Shown piece after piece: positions 44,268-53,189 of a stretch of DNA of 64,000 bases. The notes below the pieces were generated by a model. It saw only the letters and a list, made by a program, of their open reading frames with translations. It did no database searches and was not told the DNA's origin. Source of the DNA: Hellea sp039977295 (lineage in GTDB: Bacteria; Pseudomonadota; Alphaproteobacteria; Caulobacterales; Maricaulaceae); assembly GCA_039977295.1 (NCBI GenBank), contig JBDWDN010000012.1, forward strand, positions 496,001 to 560,000, in the 5' to 3' direction. The stretch's first letter is position 1; every line of letters begins with the position of its first letter. A program made the position numbers and the translations under genes.

Positions 44268-45281
44268 TTGGGACAAGGAACAATAGCATCGCAATATTTC
44301 CTGAGTATTCTTAGGATCATTGACGGTATGGGACTCCCCCGCGCGGAGCTCCTTGGGCATATTAATGTCCTCGACGTAGACCTTTATAATCCCAAATATC
44401 GCTTAACGACGGATACCCTTCTTGACGCCCTGAATTACGCGTCTGAAAAACTCGGCGAGCCGAATATTGGTATGAAGGTCGGCTATTCTTTCCGGGTTCA
44501 CACCTTTACGGAAACGGGCAGTGTTCTCGCTCTTTGCGGAACATTAGCAGAGGCCGCGCAAATCAATTCACATTATCAGCCGCTTGTAGAAACGATGGGC
44601 CTTAGTAGTTTGGAGCGCAGAAATAGCGGGTCGTATTTTTTATGGAAAGAGGGTTTCACAGACCATAACAAATATCGGCAGATTACGGAGCTTATTTTTT
44701 CAGGCTACGCCACGACGATAAATTGGTTGTCCTGGGGATTTGATAAGGGCGTTGCTGGCATAACCTTTCGCCATGACCCGCCGCAAAATCTTTCAGATTA
44801 CGAACTTGTTTTTGGGGACAAAATTCAATTTTCTCACACTGAAAACGCTATTCTTTTCAACCCCAAAGCCGTTGATAAAGTTCTGCCCACCAGCAGTCCT
44901 GAAAAACTTACCTATATTCGGGGCCGTCTGGACATATACATGCAAAGCTTATCGGAAAAATCCGATATTCGCGCCCGGGTTTCCGTTGCGATAAGAGAGG
45001 CCATTCGCGACCACCGTCTATCTTTTAGCATTGTCGCCGGAACCGTGAAATTGTCCGAAAGACAGCTGCGAAATGCGTTAACGGAAGAGGGCGTGAAATA
45101 CCGAGAACTTGTTGAATTGGTCCGCCGCGATATTTGCCGCGCTTATATGCAAGATGGACGGTCATTGACCGATATAGCTCAAATTTTAGGCTATAATGAT
45201 CAAAGCGCTTTCACGCGCGCCTTCAAAAAATGGTATGGTGTTGCGCCAAGCGAGTTTAAGCTTGAGGTTATTAGTCTTTAA
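44268..45281 (+). CDS. AraC-family transcriptional regulator
   Basis: A 337-residue regulator. The N-terminal part (about 10-220) resembles the arabinose-binding-like domain of OruR/ArgR-type AraC proteins. The C-terminal 100 residues carry two helix-turn-helices (VAGTVKLSERQLRNALTEEG and the signature SLTDIAQILGYNDQSAFTRAFKKWYGVAPSEF). It starts with TTG, seven bases after AAAAGGGG; no upstream ATG is in frame. It follows the dehydrogenase gene and may control it, but the two are separated by a hairpin and 170 bases. Confidence 0.9.
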   Translation: MGQGTIASQYFLSILRIIDGMGLPRAELLGHINVLDVDLYNPKYRLTTDTLLDALNYASEKLGEPNIGMKVGYSFRVHTFTETGSVLALCGTLAEAAQINSHYQPLVETMGLSSLERRNSGSYFLWKEGFTDHNKYRQITELIFSGYATTINWLSWGFDKGVAGITFRHDPPQNLSDYELVFGDKIQFSHTENAILFNPKAVDKVLPTSSPEKLTYIRGRLDIYMQSLSEKSDIRARVSVAIREAIRDHRLSFSIVAGTVKLSERQLRNALTEEGVKYRELVELVRRDICRAYMQDGRSLTDIAQILGYNDQSAFTRAFKKWYGVAPSEFKLEVISL

Positions 45282-45308
45282 TAGGGCCCCGAAAAAAGAG
45301 CCTCGAAT

Positions 45309-46295
45309 CTATTCCGCGAGCCATTTCGCGGCTTTAGGCGCAAAATAGGTCAATACCCCGTCACAGCCAGCGCGCTTGAAACCCATCAAGCTTTCTAAAA
45401 TAATACGTTTTTCATCCAGCCAGCCATTTTGCGCGGCGGCCATCATCATGGCATATTCGCCGCTGACCTGAAACGCATAGGTTGGAAGCGCAAATTCATC
45501 TTTAATGCGGCGAATGATATCTAGATAAGGCATGCCGGGCTTTACCATAACCATATCCGCGCCCTCTAAAATATCCTGTTCGACTTCGCGCAGGGCTTCA
45601 TCGCTATTGCCAGGGTCCATTTGGTAAGTTCGCTTATCGCCTTTAAGCGCTGACGCGGTTCCGATAGCGTCGCGATAAGGGCCATAAAAGCCAGAGGCAT
45701 ATTTTGCGGCATAGGACATTATCATGACGTCTGTGTGGTCAGCATTTTCCAAAACTTCCCGGATAGCGCCTACACGTCCATCCATCATGTCAGAGGGCGC
45801 GACGATATCAGCGCCGGCTTCGGCAAGAATGATGGCGCTTTGCGCCAATATCTCAACGCTTGGGTCGTTGACGATAGTCTCGCCTTCCATCACCCCGTCA
45901 TGCCCATGATCCGTGTAAGGATCTAGCGCGACATCTACAATAACACCGATCTCGGGGACGGCGGCTTTAACGGCGCGCACAGCTTCAGGGACAAGGCCTT
46001 TTGCATTTAGAGCCTCACTAGCCTGCGCGTCTTTGAGTTTTGGGTTAATATGCGGGAAGAGGGCGATGGCGGGAATACCGAGGTCGCGCGCACGCGCAGC
46101 TTCAGCGGCAATCTCATCCAAATTTATACGGTCAACACCCGGCATTGAGGCTACGGGCGCGCGCTTTTCTTTTCCGTCAGATAAGACAATTGTCCAAATT
46201 AAATCATCACGCGTAAGTGTGTTTTCACGCACTAACCGACGAGACCAATCTGCTTGCCGTGTACGGCGCAGGCGTGTGTGAGGATAGGTTGTCAC
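45309..46295 (-). CDS. hemB: Delta-aminolevulinic acid dehydratase
   Basis: Porphobilinogen synthase condenses two 5-aminolevulinates. The protein has RRLVRENTLTRDDLIWTIVLSDG at the N-terminus, metal-binding/active elements VDVALDPYTDHGHDGVM, IVAPSDMMDGRVGAIR, and Schiff-base lysine regions SYAAKYASGFYGPYRDA and MVMVKPGMPYLDII. I start it at the GTG at 46295 because GGAG lies six bases before; a TTG at 46307 is open. Length 328. It has Asp/Ala instead of a zinc-binding cysteine triad, so it is the magnesium type. Divergent from hemA. Confidence 0.96.
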   Translation of the reverse strand: MTTYPHTRLRRTRQADWSRRLVRENTLTRDDLIWTIVLSDGKEKRAPVASMPGVDRINLDEIAAEAARARDLGIPAIALFPHINPKLKDAQASEALNAKGLVPEAVRAVKAAVPEIGVIVDVALDPYTDHGHDGVMEGETIVNDPSVEILAQSAIILAEAGADIVAPSDMMDGRVGAIREVLENADHTDVMIMSYAAKYASGFYGPYRDAIGTASALKGDKRTYQMDPGNSDEALREVEQDILEGADMVMVKPGMPYLDIIRRIKDEFALPTYAFQVSGEYAMMMAAAQNGWLDEKRIILESLMGFKRAGCDGVLTYFAPKAAKWLAE

Positions 46296-46431
46296 GATTA
46301 ACTCCAACGTTTCAAACGTTTATACAGAAAAAGCCGTAATTTGATATGGGACAAATTGCGACGTTTGTGCAGTAGTAATTCTCTTAAATTCCTATATATC
46401 GGAATCGAAAGCAAGCTTAGGATATCCCGTT

Positions 46432-47670
46432 ATGGGCGAAAACATCACAGAAAAGAAGTTTAGGGAACAGTTCCAATCTGCGGTTGATAATGTCCGTGAA
46501 GAGGGCCGTTATCGTATCTTCCGTGACATCCGCCGCAAAGCTGGCGCCTTTCCGCAAGCCACATGGTTTAAAGAGGGTAGCGAGCAAGATATCACCGTCT
46601 GGTGCTCTAATGACTATTTGGGCATGGGCCAGAATGAATGTGTGGTTGAGGCCGTAAAATCAGCTGTCGACGCGGCAGGCACGGGTTCAGGCGGTACGCG
46701 GAATATATCTGGCACAACACGTTATCACGTCCAGCTAGAGCAAGAATTAGCAGAGCTTCACCAAAAGGATATGGCGCTTGTTCTAACCTCTGGCTATGTT
46801 GCCAATGAGGCGACACTCGGCGTTATGAGTAAGATTCTGCCGGGCCTGATTATTCTTTCAGATGAAATGAACCATGCCTCTATGATTTCAGGCATACAGC
46901 GGGCGCGCTGTGAAAAACGTATCTTCAAGCATAATGACCTCGCTGACCTCGAAGCGAAGCTAAAAGACCTTCCTTATGACGCGCCAAAACTTATCGCCTT
47001 TGAATCGGTCTATTCCATGGACGCTGATATCGCGCCGATTGAGCAGATTTGTGATTTAGCCAATAAATACAATGCTTTAACCTATATTGATGAAGTGCAC
47101 GCGGTCGGCATGTATGGCCCAACAGGTGGCGGTGTTTGCGAGCAGCGCGGCCTTATGGACCGTATCGACATCATTCAAGGCACGCTCGCCAAGGCTTACG
47201 GCATGGTCGGCGGATATATAGCCGCTGATTCTGTGATTATCGACGCCGTGCGCTCTATGGCCTCTGGTTTCATCTTTACGACATCCATACCGCCGAGCAC
47301 GGCCGCTGGCGCGCTTCGGTCTGTGAAAGTCCTCAAGGTCACGCCAGAAAAACGCGCCATGCATCAAGAACGTGCTAACGCCCTTAAGGCTCGCTTCCGT
47401 GAAGGCGGTTTTGATTTCATCGACGGCGAGACACATATCGTTCCGCTTATGATTGGCGACCCCGTGAAATGCCAAGCTATCTCAGACCGCCTGATAGAAG
47501 ACTTTGGCATCTATGCTCAGCCCATCAATTACCCAACGGTTCCGCGAGGAACAGAACGTCTTCGCTTTACGCCAAGTCCGTTCCACACAGACGGTATGAT
47601 GAATGAGTTGATGAGTGCTCTCGACATTGTTTGGGCGGAATTTGGCCTCAAAAAAGAGAATGTAGCCTAG
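46432..47670 (+). CDS. hemA: 5-aminolevulinate synthase
   Basis: PLP enzyme that makes 5-aminolevulinate from succinyl-CoA and glycine, the Shemin (C4) route characteristic of alphaproteobacteria. The 412 residues show the family core WCSNDYLGMGQN, GTGSGGTRNISGT, SDEMNHASMISGI, YIDEVHAVGMYG and the PLP-lysine segment GTLAKAYGMVGGY. It is divergently transcribed from hemB, so both steps of early heme synthesis share one intergenic region. Confidence 0.97.
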   Translation: MGENITEKKFREQFQSAVDNVREEGRYRIFRDIRRKAGAFPQATWFKEGSEQDITVWCSNDYLGMGQNECVVEAVKSAVDAAGTGSGGTRNISGTTRYHVQLEQELAELHQKDMALVLTSGYVANEATLGVMSKILPGLIILSDEMNHASMISGIQRARCEKRIFKHNDLADLEAKLKDLPYDAPKLIAFESVYSMDADIAPIEQICDLANKYNALTYIDEVHAVGMYGPTGGGVCEQRGLMDRIDIIQGTLAKAYGMVGGYIAADSVIIDAVRSMASGFIFTTSIPPSTAAGALRSVKVLKVTPEKRAMHQERANALKARFREGGFDFIDGETHIVPLMIGDPVKCQAISDRLIEDFGIYAQPINYPTVPRGTERLRFTPSPFHTDGMMNELMSALDIVWAEFGLKKENVA

Positions 47671-47778
47671 TCTCTCCTCCATAAGGAAGATTCATACTGA
47701 AATCTACTTTTGCCGCATTGCGATTATAGTGATTTAGCCTTAAGCCGTGCCTGAATTTACACAGCACGGAGTCGCAAC

Positions 47779-49074
47779 ATGAGCGATCAAAGCAAAGCCC
47801 ATCTCGGCAACTATTTCTCCCAATCCCTAAAAGACCGCGACCCTGAACTTTTTGCGTCGATGCAAAATGAACTTGATCGTCAACAGCACGAGATTGAGTT
47901 GATCGCCTCCGAGAACATCGTCTCTCAGGCGGTGCTTGAAGCGCAAGGCTCTGTCCTGACCAATAAATATGCCGAAGGATATCCGGGTAAGCGCTATTAT
48001 GGCGGGTGTGAGCATGTGGATGTTGCCGAACAACTTGCCATTGACCGCGCTTGCCAGCTTTTCGGCTGTGATTTCGCGAATGTTCAGCCCAATTCCGGCT
48101 CGCAGGCCAATCAAGGTGTCTTCTTTGCGCTATTGCAGCCTGGCGATACAATTTTGGGGATGGATTTGGCCTCTGGCGGGCACTTAACCCATGGCTCACC
48201 GCCCAATCAATCTGGCAAATGGTTTAACGCGGTTAATTACGGCGTGACCGAGGATACGCACCTCATCGATTACGACCAAGTCGAAGCTCTAGCGGTTGAG
48301 CATCAACCCAAAATGATTATTTGCGGCGGCTCTGCCTATGCCCGCCAAATCGATTTTGCTCGTTTCCGCGCAATTGCCGATAAAGTAGGTGCTTACCTTC
48401 ATGTCGATATGGCGCATTTTGCGGGCTTAGTGGCGGGCGGGACGCATCCGTCGCCATTCCCGCATGCCCATGTTGCGACGACAACGACGCATAAGACTTT
48501 ACGCGGCCCGCGCGGCGGCATGATCCTGACCAATGATGCCAAGCTTGCAAAGAAATTCAACTCCGCAATTTTTCCTGGTATCCAGGGCGGCCCTTTAATG
48601 CACGTCATTGCTGGTAAAGCGGTGGCCTTTGCCGATGCGCTTAAGCCAGAATTTAAAGCCTATAGCCAAGCGGTAATCGATAATTGCAAAGCTATGGCCC
48701 AAGCCCTTGTGGAGGCTGGCTACGCTGTTGTCTCTGGCGGTACTGATACGCATTTGGCGCTGATCGACCTCTCGCCTAAAGGCGTCAAAGGTAACGCGGC
48801 TGAAAAAGCGCTAGGCCGCGCCTTTATCACTTGTAACAAAAACGGTATTCCCTTTGATAAAGAGAAATTCACTATCACCTCTGGTATCCGCGTCGGGTCA
48901 CCCGCAGGCACGACGCGAGGCTTTGGCACTGAAGAATTCAAAGAAATAGGGCAGTTGATGGCTGAAGTTCTGGACGCTCTAGCCGAAAATCCAAAGGGTA
49001 ATCCTGAGGTTGAAGAGAGCGTGAAACAGCGCGTTAAAGCTCTGACAGCGCGGTTCCCAATTTACGAAGGGTGA
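47779..49074 (+). CDS. glyA: Serine hydroxymethyltransferase
   Basis: Interconverts serine and glycine with tetrahydrofolate. The 431-residue product has IELIASENIVSQAVLEAQGSVLTNKYAEGYPGKRYYGG, HVDMAHFAGLVAGG, and the PLP-lysine segment TTTTHKTLRGPRGGMI near 228-243. A GGAG site precedes the ATG. It supplies glycine, a substrate of the adjacent HemA, which may explain the neighbourhood. A C39-like peptidase gene starts 10 bases after it. Confidence 0.98.
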   Translation: MSDQSKAHLGNYFSQSLKDRDPELFASMQNELDRQQHEIELIASENIVSQAVLEAQGSVLTNKYAEGYPGKRYYGGCEHVDVAEQLAIDRACQLFGCDFANVQPNSGSQANQGVFFALLQPGDTILGMDLASGGHLTHGSPPNQSGKWFNAVNYGVTEDTHLIDYDQVEALAVEHQPKMIICGGSAYARQIDFARFRAIADKVGAYLHVDMAHFAGLVAGGTHPSPFPHAHVATTTTHKTLRGPRGGMILTNDAKLAKKFNSAIFPGIQGGPLMHVIAGKAVAFADALKPEFKAYSQAVIDNCKAMAQALVEAGYAVVSGGTDTHLALIDLSPKGVKGNAAEKALGRAFITCNKNGIPFDKEKFTITSGIRVGSPAGTTRGFGTEEFKEIGQLMAEVLDALAENPKGNPEVEESVKQRVKALTARFPIYEG

Positions 49075-49084
49075 GGTGTAACTA

Positions 49085-49723
49085 GTGCGTGTAGCGGCAA
49101 GTAAATTCAAAGTAATTTGCGTTGTGCTATGTCTAGCCGCGCTTGCCTTACTCGCGTTTTTTGCTTTAAATGGTAGGACAGCAGAGCCCGTCGACCAAGC
49201 TTTGCCGGAGCCCCTAAGGGCAACATTTATGATGCCCGACGGATATGTTTACCGGCAGGATGATGAGCGCTGGGCGGCAGATACCATTGGTAATACCTCT
49301 GACACTCTGGGTGGTTATGGCTGCACGATTGCGAGCGTGGCTATGGCGGCGTCAAATTTGACCGGAGAGCGAGTTACGCCGCAAAGGTTAAATACCAAAT
49401 TATCTGAAAACGGTGGTTTTACAGATCGAGGATGGTTAATCTGGGGGGAAGTAAAGTCGGCCACAGATGGCGCCGTCTCTGCAAGGTTTTTTGATAAGCC
49501 TGATCACCAAGACATCAATCAATGTATGGATGAGGGCGGCTATCCAGTGATCAAAATTATACTACGCCAATCCATTATTCACTGGGTTACGATAGTTGGT
49601 AAAAGTGGTGATGAATATCTCATTCGAGACCCCCTGGTTGGCATAGAGACTGACCTGCCCGTAGGGCTGTCGAGCCGAAGCGATAAGATTCATGCTGTGC
49701 GCTGTATAAACCGCGTGAACTGA
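49085..49723 (+). CDS. Exported C39-like cysteine peptidase
   Basis: A 212-residue protein with an N-terminal hydrophobic segment (about residues 9-27, signal anchor or signal peptide) and a Peptidase_C39_2-like domain: RQDDERWA near 57-64, YGCTIASVAMAASN near 77-90 with the candidate nucleophile Cys79, His in IHWVTIVGK near 160, and an Asp in LIRDPLVG near 178. It starts with GTG, 10 bases after glyA, and may be co-transcribed with it. The target is unknown; the domain also occurs in non-bacteriocin proteins. Confidence 0.8.
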   Translation: MRVAASKFKVICVVLCLAALALLAFFALNGRTAEPVDQALPEPLRATFMMPDGYVYRQDDERWAADTIGNTSDTLGGYGCTIASVAMAASNLTGERVTPQRLNTKLSENGGFTDRGWLIWGEVKSATDGAVSARFFDKPDHQDINQCMDEGGYPVIKIILRQSIIHWVTIVGKSGDEYLIRDPLVGIETDLPVGLSSRSDKIHAVRCINRVN

Positions 49724-49740
49724 AGACCTGGCAGAGACTA

Positions 49741-50163
49741 TTATGTCCCGGGTAGAGCATAGGTAACAGTCGCGCGGCTGGAGAGTTTCTCGCTGCCTTT
49801 GGCTTTAATCTCGACGGCAATCACGGCGAGGGCGCGGCCTAGCTTTACCATCTTGCCTTCAACAAAAACGGTTTCCCCTTGCAGGGGGCGTAGGAAATCA
49901 ATGTTTAAATTAGACGTCAGCGCCATGGGCGTAATGCCAAGTCGCGTAAATATTACGGCGTAAGCGATGTGGTCAGCCAGTGCCATTTGCGTGGGGCCAG
50001 AGACGAACCCGCCAGGGCGAAGGTTTTTCTCTCCCATTGGGGCCTCCATAATGACATGATCTGGGACGGCCAAGGTTATAGCGGGCAGGGCGGTGCGATC
50101 TCCTTTGAAGTTTTCCCGAAAAAACGTGTTCATCTCTTGGGCTGAAACTTTACTTGCACTCAT
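49741..50163 (-). CDS. PaaI-type hotdog-fold thioesterase
   Basis: A 140-residue hotdog protein. GFVSGPTQMALADHIAYAVIF near residues 51-71 corresponds to the PaaI helix with the catalytic acidic/Ala-rich motif, and TSNLNIDFLRPLQGETVFVEGKMVKLGRALAVI gives the beta strands. It probably hydrolyses an acyl-CoA; which one is unknown. An AGGGA site precedes its ATG. Divergent from nrdR. Confidence 0.85.
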   Translation of the reverse strand: MSASKVSAQEMNTFFRENFKGDRTALPAITLAVPDHVIMEAPMGEKNLRPGGFVSGPTQMALADHIAYAVIFTRLGITPMALTSNLNIDFLRPLQGETVFVEGKMVKLGRALAVIAVEIKAKGSEKLSSRATVTYALPGT

Positions 50164-50231
50164 TTGACGTCCCTTTTTTCTTAACGCTTAACCCATTTGC
50201 ACCTCTGCGCAAACGTGTTACTTAGCGCCTT

Positions 50232-50729
50232 ATGCGTTGCCCCTTTTGTAGTTCCGAAGACACCCAGGTCAAAGATAGCCGTCAGGCCGAAGATAATACG
50301 GCTGTGCGCCGCCGCCGTCTTTGCGGAAAATGCGCGGGCCGTTTTACGACATTTGAGCGTGTGCAATTGCGCGAATTAACGGTTGTTAAAAAGTCAGGAC
50401 GGCGAACGCCTTTTGACAGAGATAAAATGGCGCGCTCCGTCATGATTGCGATGCAAAAACGCCCCGTTGATCCAGAACGCATTGAACAAATGCTAAGCGG
50501 CGTTGTGCGTCAATTAGAGAGCGCAGGTAATTCCGACATCACCTCTGACCATATTGGGGCGCTCGTTATGGAAGGGCTCGCCAACCTCGATAAAGTTGCC
50601 TATGTGCGCTACGCCTCAGTCTATAAGGATTTCCGCGCGACTGCTGATTTTGAAACCTTTATTGAGGAAGAAAACCTCGTCACTGAAGTTGGCGAAATGG
50701 GTAATTCCGAGAGTAGCGAAGAAGAGTAG
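50232..50729 (+). CDS. nrdR: Transcriptional repressor NrdR
   Basis: Represses ribonucleotide-reductase genes by binding NrdR boxes with (d)ATP as effector. The 165 residues start with the zinc ribbon (Cys3, Cys6, Cys31, Cys34) and continue with an ATP-cone, VVKKSGRRTPFDRDKMARSV to KVAYVRYASVYKDF. A short acidic tail follows. It leads the riboflavin/nusB cluster, a common alphaproteobacterial order. Confidence 0.97.
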   Translation: MRCPFCSSEDTQVKDSRQAEDNTAVRRRRLCGKCAGRFTTFERVQLRELTVVKKSGRRTPFDRDKMARSVMIAMQKRPVDPERIEQMLSGVVRQLESAGNSDITSDHIGALVMEGLANLDKVAYVRYASVYKDFRATADFETFIEEENLVTEVGEMGNSESSEEE

Positions 50730-50732
50730 CTC

Positions 50733-51386
50733 TTGCCGCGCCCCCAGGTCACATTAAAGCTCGCCACATCGCTGGACGGTAAGATTGCTTTGGCCAATGG
50801 TATGTCCGAATGGATTACGGGCGTGAAAGCGCGCGCCGAAGGGCGTAAACTGCGCGCGCGCCATGACGCCATCGCCGTAGGCGCAAATACGGCTGTTTTG
50901 GATAATCCGCAGCTTACAACGCGCTTGCCGGGCGAAGCTGACCCTATCCGCGTGCTATTTGATTCCAAATTGCGCTTATCGCCCCAATCAAACCTTGCCA
51001 TGACAGCGAAGACGACGCCTGTCTGGGTGTTTAGCGGCGTGGCAACAGGGGAGACGGTCGATAGATTGAAAGAGCAGGGCGTTCGCCTTTTTAAGACCCT
51101 TGTAAACCCCCATGTCGATTTAGAAACGGCGCTGCAAGTGCTGCACGATAATGGCGTCTCTTCACTTTTGGTAGAAGGCGGCGGCACTTTGGCCGCGAGT
51201 TTCTTTAAATTAGATGCAATCGACGTTATTGAATGGTTTCGCGCGCCGATTATACTCGGCGGGGATAGCCGCGGCTCAATTGGGGATTTGGGCCTAACGG
51301 ATATGAACTTCGCCAAGAGGTTTAACCGTATCGACATCAGAGATTTGGGTGACGACATCCATGAACGCTATGAGCGTATAAGCTGA
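50733..51386 (+). CDS. ribD: RibD-type reductase domain only (deaminase domain missing)
   Basis: This 217-residue protein matches the C-terminal reductase half of RibD, which reduces the ribose of the pyrimidine intermediate in riboflavin synthesis: VTLKLATSLDGKIALANGMSEWITG at the N-terminus, DAIAVGANTAVLDNPQLTTR, LLVEGGGTLAASFF and APIILGG. The deaminase half with its HAE and PCxxxGxTPPC zinc motifs is absent, and no space for it exists after nrdR. It starts with TTG, three bases past nrdR, with a purine-rich site. The deaminase must be encoded elsewhere, or this enzyme serves another reaction. Confidence 0.9.
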   Translation: MPRPQVTLKLATSLDGKIALANGMSEWITGVKARAEGRKLRARHDAIAVGANTAVLDNPQLTTRLPGEADPIRVLFDSKLRLSPQSNLAMTAKTTPVWVFSGVATGETVDRLKEQGVRLFKTLVNPHVDLETALQVLHDNGVSSLLVEGGGTLAASFFKLDAIDVIEWFRAPIILGGDSRGSIGDLGLTDMNFAKRFNRIDIRDLGDDIHERYERIS

Positions 51387-51398
51387 GGATAGGCCCTA

Positions 51399-52007
51399 AT
51401 GTTTACAGGTATTATTACAGATATTGGCACGATTAAGTCTGTCACGCGGGGCACTGGGGGTGAGTGGGGGGATACCCGCATGGACGTGAATTGCAGCTAT
51501 GACACTGACGGTATCGATATTGGGGCGTCTATTTCCCATTCCGGCGCTTGCATGACGGTCATCGAGAAAGGGCCTAACTGGTACGCGATTGAAGTCTCTG
51601 ATGAGAGCCTGTCCAAGACGACTATGGGGGATTGGGCAGAAGGCAGTCAGGTCAATTTGGAACGCGCGCTGACAGGTAAGGACGAAATGGGCGGGCATTT
51701 GGTAACAGGTCATGTGGACGGCGTAGGAACATTGCTGAGCCTTGAAGAAATCGCAGGCTCGCATAAATTACGATTTGAAGCGCCTGATGATATAGCTTTC
51801 GGTATTGCCTCTAAAGGCTCCATCACAATTGACGGCGTTTCGCTGACCGTTAATGCGGTTGAAGGCAACCAATTTGAAGTGAATATTATTCCACATACGT
51901 GGCAAGTCACCACATTGGGGAAATTACAGGTCGGGGGCAAAGTAAATCTGGAAATCGACCTCATAGCACGCTATGTGGCCCGATACTTAGACAATAAGAC
52001 GACGTAG
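51399..52007 (+). CDS. ribE: Riboflavin synthase, alpha chain
   Basis: Dismutates two lumazines into riboflavin. The 202-residue protein has the characteristic duplicated barrel: MFTGIITDIGTI at the start, SISHSGACMTVIE-like and VNLERALTGKDEMGGHLVTGHVDG in the first half, and SITIDGVSLTVNAVEG and VNLEIDLIARYVARY in the second. It lies 12 bases downstream of the reductase gene. Confidence 0.97.
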   Translation: MFTGIITDIGTIKSVTRGTGGEWGDTRMDVNCSYDTDGIDIGASISHSGACMTVIEKGPNWYAIEVSDESLSKTTMGDWAEGSQVNLERALTGKDEMGGHLVTGHVDGVGTLLSLEEIAGSHKLRFEAPDDIAFGIASKGSITIDGVSLTVNAVEGNQFEVNIIPHTWQVTTLGKLQVGGKVNLEIDLIARYVARYLDNKTT

Positions 52008-52038
52008 CGCATAAGACCCCAATTTTTGAAAGCCTAGC

Positions 52039-53187
52039 ATGCCTGATAGCACATTAAACGAAACCACTGACAAGCAAGTCTATAATCTCGCCACGCCAGA
52101 AGAGATTATCGATGATGCCCGAAATGGCCGCATGTATATTCTCGTCGACGCCGAAGACCGCGAAAACGAAGGCGACCTTATTATCCCTGCGCAATTTGCA
52201 ACGCCAGACGCGATTAATTTCATGGCTAAATTTGGCCGGGGGTTAATTTGCCTCGCCATTGAGCAAGTCAAAGCGGATGTGCTGGGTCTATCTAATATGT
52301 CTGCCGATAACCGCTCGCGGTTTGAGACGGCCTTTACGCAATCAATCGAGGCCCGCGAGGGCGTTACGACAGGTATCAGCGCAGGCGACCGTTCACACAC
52401 AATCCAAACCGCGATCGATCCAGAAAGCCGCGCCGACGATATTGTCTCCCCTGGTCATATGTTCCCGATCATTGCCAAAGATGGCGGCGTATTAGTGCGC
52501 ACGGGTCACACCGAAGCCTCTGTGGATATTTCGCGCGTGGCGGGGCTGAACCCCTCCGCAGTTATCTGCGAAATCATGAATGATGACGGCACTATGGCCC
52601 GCCTTGATGACCTTGTTAAATTCGCGCAATTTCACGGCCTGAAAATTGGGACGATTGAAGACCTGATTGCTTACCGCATGAAGAAGGATCATTTCGTCAA
52701 ACATGTGGCATCCTCTGATTTCACGTCGCAAAATGGTGATGATTTTAAGATCCATGTCTATCGTAACTTCCTTGACGGCAAAGAGCATGTTGCCTTGTCC
52801 AAAGGCGAGCCTAGCCCAGAGACTGAAAGCCTTGTGCGCGTGCACAAAATCGATTTCGCAGGGGACATCCTCTATGAGGAAAGCCCGCGTTCAGGCCTGA
52901 TTTGGGACGCGATGAAACAGCTCGCTGCCCATGACGGTCACTCCGTCCTCGTTCTTATCCGCGAAGGCTCTATCGATACGCTGCTCGAGCGTTTAGGCGC
53001 GCATAAAAGCTTTGTTGATCGCAAGGAACAAAATATTCGCGAATATGGTGTCGGCGCGCAAATCCTCGCGGCGCAAGGCGTTCAAAAGATGCGCTTGATT
53101 ACCAATACAATGCCAAAGCTTATTGGGCTAGAAGCCTATGATCTTGAACTCGTCGGCATTACGCCGCTGATAAGCGGACCTAAATAA
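52039..53187 (+). CDS. ribB: DHBP synthase fused to a degenerate GTP cyclohydrolase II domain (RibBX-like)
   Basis: The N-terminal 200 residues are 3,4-dihydroxy-2-butanone 4-phosphate synthase: ILVDAEDRENEGDLIIPAQFATPDAINFM, AREGVTTGISAGDRSHTI, GGVLVRTGHTEASVDI and GLNPSAVICEIMNDDGTMAR. The C-terminal 170 residues resemble GTP cyclohydrolase II, but the zinc-binding cysteines (the GSRRCDCG region) are replaced by SPRSGLIWDA, and the catalytic segment is altered. This matches RibBX-type proteins in which the second domain is non-catalytic. A separate ribA is then needed elsewhere. Confidence 0.9.
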   Translation: MPDSTLNETTDKQVYNLATPEEIIDDARNGRMYILVDAEDRENEGDLIIPAQFATPDAINFMAKFGRGLICLAIEQVKADVLGLSNMSADNRSRFETAFTQSIEAREGVTTGISAGDRSHTIQTAIDPESRADDIVSPGHMFPIIAKDGGVLVRTGHTEASVDISRVAGLNPSAVICEIMNDDGTMARLDDLVKFAQFHGLKIGTIEDLIAYRMKKDHFVKHVASSDFTSQNGDDFKIHVYRNFLDGKEHVALSKGEPSPETESLVRVHKIDFAGDILYEESPRSGLIWDAMKQLAAHDGHSVLVLIREGSIDTLLERLGAHKSFVDRKEQNIREYGVGAQILAAQGVQKMRLITNTMPKLIGLEAYDLELVGITPLISGPK

Positions 53188-53189
53188 TT

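Noticed and set aside
46341..46354. FNR-like site TTGAT-N4-GACAA between hemB and hemA
   Set aside because: Only three of five bases match in the second half-site (consensus ATCAA). FnrL control of hemA is known in some alphaproteobacteria, but this match is too weak to report as a site.
47671..47778. Riboswitch upstream of glyA
   Set aside because: The 108-base leader is short and shows no glycine- or THF-riboswitch core that I can trace.
52008..52038. FMN riboswitch in the riboflavin operon
   Set aside because: Only 31 bases separate ribE and ribB, too few for an FMN aptamer, and no aptamer-like sequence precedes nrdR.
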